A program made the position numbers and the translations under genes. The notes under the pieces are model-generated. The model was not told where the DNA came from. It saw only the letters and a list, made by a program, of their open reading frames with translations, and ran no database searches. A stretch of 13,473 nucleotides of DNA from Thermodesulfovibrionales bacterium (GTDB lineage Bacteria; Nitrospirota; Thermodesulfovibrionia; Thermodesulfovibrionales; UBA1546): the NCBI GenBank assembly GCA_030018605.1, contig JASEHP010000030.1, forward strand, positions 1 to 13,473. The letters run 5' to 3'. This document shows positions 12,175 to 13,473 of the stretch, in pieces. Position 1 is the first letter of the stretch; each line of letters begins with the position of its first letter.

Positions 12175-13152
12175 CTATGCCAGCATCCCTTTGATTGTCA
12201 GTAAAACCGACTTGCCGAGGGCTTGCAAATCATAACCTCCTTCAAGAGCAAAGATAACTGGAAGATCGGAGTTCGGAGTTTGGAGTTCGGAGTTTTTCGC
12301 TGAACGCTGAACGCTAAACGCTAAACGATCAGCAGATGAAAGAATGCCGTTCACAATGCTCCTTATCCCTTCGTCAGAAACCCTTATTCCTGAAAGCGGA
12401 TCTTCAACGCGGATGTCATAGCCTGCCGATACAAGCACCATATCGGGCCCAAAATTTTTTATAAGATGAGGAAGGATATCATTGTATGCCGAAAAATACT
12501 CTTTATCTCCTGAGCCGTGCTTCATTGGAATATTGTATGTGAACCCTTTGCCTTTTCCCCTGCCTGTTTCGGTTTTGCTCCCAGTGCCCGGATAATGCGG
12601 ATATTGATGGGTGCTGAAATAAAAAACAGTGTCATCTTCCTCAAATATGTGCTGAGTGCCGTTTCCGTGATGCACGTCAAAATCAATAATGAATATTTTA
12701 TTGTAAGCGATTTTCTGAGCGTATCTTGCGCCGACAGCGACATTGTTGAATATGCAGAACCCCATGGCCCTGTCTGCCTCTGCGTGATGCCCCGGAGGAC
12801 GAACAGCGCAGAACGCCCTCTCAACCTCTCCTTTTTTGCATTTGTCTATTGCCTCCATTACAGTGCCTGCCGCGCAGAGTGCGGCTTCGAGGCTATTGAC
12901 TGATATGTACGTGTCGGGGTCGGCATAACCGGTTCTCATCCCCTTAAGCCTTTCAATGTAATCGTGTGTATGAACAGCCTCAATGTCGTTGAAATCAGCC
13001 TTACGGGGTTTTATGTGAATGAGCTTATCCCATGCGTCAGAAGATTTAAGCGCATTAATGATTGCGATTAATCTCTCTTTGCACTCGGGATGCCACTGCG
13101 GAGTTTCATGGGCAAGAAATATATCGTCATAAATTAATCCGACCTTTTTCAT
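12175..13152 (-). CDS. Histone-deacetylase-like amidohydrolase (class II HDAC / AcuC family), carrying an in-frame repeat insertion
   Basis: Zinc-dependent hydrolase of acetylated amines or lysines; the substrate is not inferable. It has 325 residues from ATG 13150-13152. The motifs are in order: HPECKERL (21-28), RPPGHHAE (118-125, general-base His122/His123), GFCIFNNVAVGARYAQ (131-146), IDFDVHHGNGTQ (156-167, zinc ligands Asp159 and His161), SAGYD with zinc ligand Asp246, and LEGGY with catalytic Tyr307. Residues about 278-296 (FSVQRSAKNSELQTPNS and flanks) are encoded by a heptamer repeat and separate the last helix from the VIFALEGGYD strand, which are close together in relatives. The open frame extends 30 codons further upstream with no family similarity. 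A -35/-10 pair lies directly 5' of the chosen ATG, which may therefore be leaderless. Confidence 0.9.
   Translation of the reverse strand: MKKVGLIYDDIFLAHETPQWHPECKERLIAIINALKSSDAWDKLIHIKPRKADFNDIEAVHTHDYIERLKGMRTGYADPDTYISVNSLEAALCAAGTVMEAIDKCKKGEVERAFCAVRPPGHHAEADRAMGFCIFNNVAVGARYAQKIAYNKIFIIDFDVHHGNGTQHIFEEDDTVFYFSTHQYPHYPGTGSKTETGRGKGKGFTYNIPMKHGSGDKEYFSAYNDILPHLIKNFGPDMVLVSAGYDIRVEDPLSGIRVSDEGIRSIVNGILSSADRLAFSVQRSAKNSELQTPNSDLPVIFALEGGYDLQALGKSVLLTIKGMLA
12264..12331. repeat. Heptamer inverted-tandem repeat (GGAGTTY / CTRAACG) inside the deacetylase gene
   Basis: The plus-strand left arm is GGAGTTC, GGAGTTT, GGAGTTC, GGAGTTT (12268-12295). A TTCG spacer follows, then the right arm CTGAACG, CTGAACG, CTAAACG, CTAAACG (12300-12327). 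Aligned antiparallel, GGAGTTC and GAACGCT pair at six of seven positions if G-T is allowed, so the RNA would fold as a hairpin. GATC occurs at both ends (12264-12267 and 12327-12330). The element is read through in frame. A CGTTTAG unit at the third coding-strand position would give an in-frame TAG, but the unit there is CGTTCAG (CAG, Gln282). Confidence 0.9.
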
Positions 13153-13159
13153 TACTGAA

Positions 13160-13188
13160 ATAATAAAGAGTAATGAATAATAAGGCAA
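13160..13188 (-). promoter_or_regulatory. Candidate sigma-70-type promoter for the deacetylase gene
   Basis: On the minus strand TTGCCT (13183-13188) and TATTAT (13160-13165) are separated by exactly 17 bp. The predicted transcription start falls within 1-2 nt of the ATG at 13152. That would make a leaderless or near-leaderless message and would explain the missing Shine-Dalgarno. It also argues against the longer open frame to 13242. Confidence 0.5.
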
Positions 13189-13252
13189 TGTGAAAATTAC
13201 CTTGACAGCTTTATCTGCCTTTAGGTATTGTTTTTTCAGCATTAATTAAAGT

Positions 13253-13320
13253 GTCATTACGAGCGAAGCGAAGTAATCTCATGCTTTGAGATTGCTTCAG
13301 GCTATCGCCTTCGCAATGAC
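13253..13320. repeat. GTCATTACGAG-type palindromic repeat
   Basis: GTCATTACGAG (13253-13263) at the left and TTCGCAATGAC (13310-13320) at the right are imperfect inverse complements. The inner arms GAAGTAATCTCA and TGAGATTGCTTC surround a TGCTT loop. The element is about 68 bp and compact, and is the cleanest member of the family also seen at 21-152 and 6184-6294. It lies between the deacetylase gene and the small secreted ORF, which are divergent. Confidence 0.85.
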
Positions 13321-13340
13321 AGAAACATGGGAGGGTTAAG

Positions 13341-13454
13341 ATGTGCAAGATTTTAACAGCCCTGTTTATCTTTGCATTTGTTTCAACTGCATCAGCCTTA
13401 GAAATAAATCAAGACGCGCTGTCCTGCTCGACATTTTCGGAACAACTATTTTGA
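13341..13454 (+). CDS. Short ORF with a signal peptide; possibly a broken secreted-protein gene
   Basis: ATG 13341 follows a GGGAGGG Shine-Dalgarno-like run (13329-13335). It encodes 37 residues: MCKILTALFIFAFVSTASA, then LEINQDALSCSTFSEQLF and a TGA. The first 19 residues form a clear Sec signal peptide with an ASA-type cleavage site and no lipobox. The mature part would be only 18 residues. It could be a small secreted peptide. It could also be the 5' remnant of a longer gene broken by a frameshift, since the +1 frame stays open through the window end from before the TGA. I do not recognise the mature part. Confidence 0.4.
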   Translation: MCKILTALFIFAFVSTASALEINQDALSCSTFSEQLF

Positions 13455-13473
13455 GTTTAAAGTTAGTCCCACC

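Noticed and set aside
13153..13242. Upstream 30 codons of the deacetylase frame, including a hydrophobic stretch resembling a signal anchor
   Set aside because: The family starts near the MKKVGLIYDD segment. The upstream stretch contains a plausible promoter and no Shine-Dalgarno.

Overview
This looks like a chromosomal housekeeping segment from a Gram-negative-type, probably uncultured bacterium. GC content appears to be in the mid-40s by eye. The protein sequences and the abundance of short palindromic repeats remind me of Nitrospirota (Thermodesulfovibrionia-like) or Desulfobacterota genomes. That placement is inference only, and no marker here settles it. There are no rRNA or tRNA genes, CRISPR arrays, transposases, phage genes or defence genes.

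Layout. A long minus-strand run reads from right to left: galU, lon, thiL, a DUF2062 membrane protein gene, rimO, a site-2-protease-like gene, rplI and dnaB. Several junctions are tightly coupled: galU/lon are 2 bp apart, thiL/DUF2062 and DUF2062/rimO each overlap by 17 bp, rimO/protease overlap by 4 bp, and rplI/dnaB overlap by 1 bp. Divergent from galU is a plus-strand fatty-acid synthesis operon, fabG-acpP-fabF. It meets a minus-strand histone-deacetylase-like amidohydrolase gene tail to tail, with only 6 bp between stop codons. The right edge holds a palindromic repeat and a 37-codon secreted-peptide ORF that may be a broken gene.

Functions. fabG, acpP and fabF provide the ketoreductase, acyl carrier and condensing enzyme of type II fatty acid elongation. 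Lon and the M50 protease concern protein quality control and intramembrane proteolysis. RimO modifies ribosomal protein S12, and rplI encodes L9. DnaB is the replicative helicase. ThiL makes thiamine diphosphate, and GalU makes UDP-glucose.

The most unusual signal is repeat DNA inside conserved genes. Several elements are built from tandem 7-nt units, usually about four or five units, a short spacer, and then four or five units of roughly the inverse complement (about 68-80 bp in total). Different elements use different heptamers but share this architecture. Copies lie in frame inside rimO (twice), thiL (once, half-element) and the deacetylase gene (once), and one lies between fabG and acpP. 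rimO and thiL also carry in-frame GC-rich hairpin repeats related to those packed into the 361-bp rplI/protease gap. In two heptamer insertions, the unit variant present falls at the position where the other variant would create an in-frame TAG. This resembles Rickettsia palindromic elements in outcome (in-frame protein insertions) but not in sequence design. A second family, GTCATTGCGAG palindromes, borders dnaB, the lon/thiL gap and the deacetylase gene.
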